This document shows, piece by piece, positions 12,721 through 13,518 of a stretch of 13,518 bases of DNA. How positions within the stretch are numbered: position 1 is the first letter of the stretch; the number at the start of each line of letters is the position of its first letter. The position numbers were made by a program, and so were the translations under genes. Source of the DNA: an uncultured Oscillospiraceae bacterium (lineage in GTDB: Bacteria; Bacillota; Clostridia; Oscillospirales; Ruminococcaceae); the NCBI GenBank assembly GCA_910578755.1, contig CAJTSZ010000061.1, positions 1-13,518 of the forward strand, in the 5' to 3' direction. Under the pieces are notes generated by a model. That model was given only the letters and a program-made list of their open reading frames with translations. It had not been told where the DNA came from and searched no databases.

Positions 12721-12815
12721 AGGGTACCTCCCAATTTGTATGATACTGCAGCCTCCTCATTTTATTATGGAGCGCAAGGAAACGGAGGAGCCGCCCCACT
12801 ATTTACAGCCTATAT

Positions 12816-13328
12816 TTATGATTTTAAAAAATTGGACTTGCTGTCCTGCAGGTGAAAATTATACCCTTTGCGGTTGAAGTTTGCCACTTTTAAGGCCACC
12901 AGGTTAATATCGGAACTCATACATTTTGCAACCATTTCAATATCGTACCCTTCCTGAACGTACTCCAATACTTCTTCATCCGGCAATGCAATTTCCGCCG
13001 CAAAGCTGTTTGCCTCATATTCCATCCGATTATTTTTCATCTCAAAAATATTAAACTCCCGGAACATTTTGGACTCCCCGCGGTGCAGTACGTCGTGCCC
13101 TATTTCATGGAGCAGTACAATTTTTTGCATTTCCGGGCACAAATCTTCCTTGAGGAAAATAAACCGGTTCCGTTCTATTACTTTATACACGCCTTTTTGT
13201 TTGGTGAAAGGAACCGGCATAATTGTAATTCCCAAATGCTCCGCAATATCCTCCGGCTCCCTGGAGCCCACTTTTCTTACCAATTTATTTGCCCTATCCA
13301 AAATATGGATGGACGAGTTTAGCAGCAT
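12816..13328 (-). CDS. ImmA/IrrE-family zinc metallopeptidase
   Basis: A 170-residue soluble protein of the ImmA/IrrE (COG2856) family, proteases that cleave partner repressors. The ATG at 13328 follows AAAAGGAGATGTGCCT; an in-frame GTG six bases earlier is too close to the site. Residues 24-47 (EPEDIAEHLGITIMPVPF) are the typical N-terminal segment. The zinc motif HEIGH is at residues 74-78 inside IVLLHEIGHDVLHR. The third ligand lies in MEYEANSFAAEIALP (102-116), and the final helix set follows. All expected catalytic residues are present. It lies 36 nt downstream of a probable XRE regulator on the same strand, the classic regulator/protease pair of ICEBs1-like elements and prophages, in which the protease inactivates the repressor after stress. 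Whether this copy controls an element is unknown; no integrase is visible. Confidence 0.9.
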   Translation of the reverse strand: MLLNSSIHILDRANKLVRKVGSREPEDIAEHLGITIMPVPFTKQKGVYKVIERNRFIFLKEDLCPEMQKIVLLHEIGHDVLHRGESKMFREFNIFEMKNNRMEYEANSFAAEIALPDEEVLEYVQEGYDIEMVAKCMSSDINLVALKVANFNRKGYNFHLQDSKSNFLKS

Positions 13329-13364
13329 AGGCACATCTCCTTTTGTCTTTTCCTATCATGTTGT

Positions 13365-13518
13365 TTATTCTTTCTCCTTGGCATATTTCTTTGGCGTATA
13401 CTTGCGGTTGTTTTCTTTGGCAATGATATAGGCTTTTTGAATGGCCAGCATTAATTCGTCCATATCTTCTTCTGCCAGCTCCCCGCCGGAAAACAGGCCA
13501 GTTAGCTCGCCAACCAGC
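13365..13518 (-). CDS. C-terminal end of probable XRE-type regulator, truncated by window edge
   Basis: Reading the minus strand from the window end gives 50 codons, LVGELTGLFSGGELAEEDMD, then ELMLAIQKAYIIAKENNRKY and TPKKYAKEKE, ending at TAA (13365-13367). The start lies outside the window. The acidic loop followed by a DELMLAIQKAYxxAKExNxKYTPKKY helix is a tail I associate with XRE-family regulators encoded just before ImmA/IrrE proteases; the HTH itself is not visible. The spacing of 36 nt to the protease gene, with AAAGGAG in between, indicates one operon. Identification rests on the tail and the neighbour. Confidence 0.65.
   Translation of the reverse strand, partial: LVGELTGLFSGGELAEEDMDELMLAIQKAYIIAKENNRKYTPKKYAKEKE

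Noticed and set aside
12721..12815. Promoter for the duplicated-domain lipoprotein
   Set aside because: AT-rich hexamers exist but no -35/-10 pair with acceptable spacing was found; transcription could also come from the upstream protease operon.

Overview
The window looks like chromosomal DNA of a low-to-mid GC Clostridia-type Firmicute, probably a gut Oscillospiraceae/Ruminococcaceae relative. The basis is strong AGGAGG-type ribosome binding sites, many A/T-tailed hairpin terminators, lipoproteins with Firmicute-style lipoboxes, a dCache-type hybrid sensor kinase and small Clostridia-type hypothetical proteins. Genus cannot be set from sequence alone. No rRNA, tRNA, integrase, transposase or CRISPR array is visible.

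Left part (1-3400). The 3' half of a nucleotide-sugar dehydrogenase gene (surface polysaccharide precursor synthesis) ends in a terminator that overlaps its stop codon. A copy of a repeated intergenic element follows, then a small helical protein gene. Two minus-strand enzymes come next: a GNAT acetyltransferase, preceded by an 11-codon open frame and a perfect stem-loop, and a SAM-dependent methyltransferase, whose predicted promoter overlaps a perfect 11-bp dyad. A bactofilin fragment without a usable start follows, closed by a strong hairpin.

Middle part (3400-8720). A promoter-led gene encodes an Imm22-like small acidic protein. It converges on a secreted, C-terminally membrane-anchored surface protein of unknown function. 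Upstream of that lies a large hybrid histidine kinase (dCache sensor, HisKA, HATPase, two receiver domains). The kinase is divergent from a small XRE-type DNA-binding protein. The 385-bp space between them holds a 34-bp inverted repeat that runs directly into a 20-bp perfect palindrome, a plausible control site for one or both genes.

Right part (8720-13518). A roughly 580-bp stretch without an intact gene holds a terminator, a perfect 25-bp inverted repeat and a frameshifted gene remnant. Two minus-strand genes with overlapping ends (two-TM protein, then lipoprotein) appear to form an operon that once continued into the remnant. A tandem array of about 100-bp units, related to the element near 620, separates this from a second minus-strand pair: a lipoprotein made of two tandem copies of one domain, and a small conserved protein that overlaps it by 13 nt. 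The end of the window carries an ImmA/IrrE-type metallopeptidase and the tail of a probable XRE regulator, a pairing common on integrative elements and prophages.

The most notable items are the composite dispersed/tandem hairpin repeat, which also supplies the stop codon of a neighbouring gene; the fused palindromes between kinase and regulator; and the peptide-plus-stem-loop arrangement ahead of the acetyltransferase. No complete new multi-gene defence or biosynthetic system could be demonstrated.
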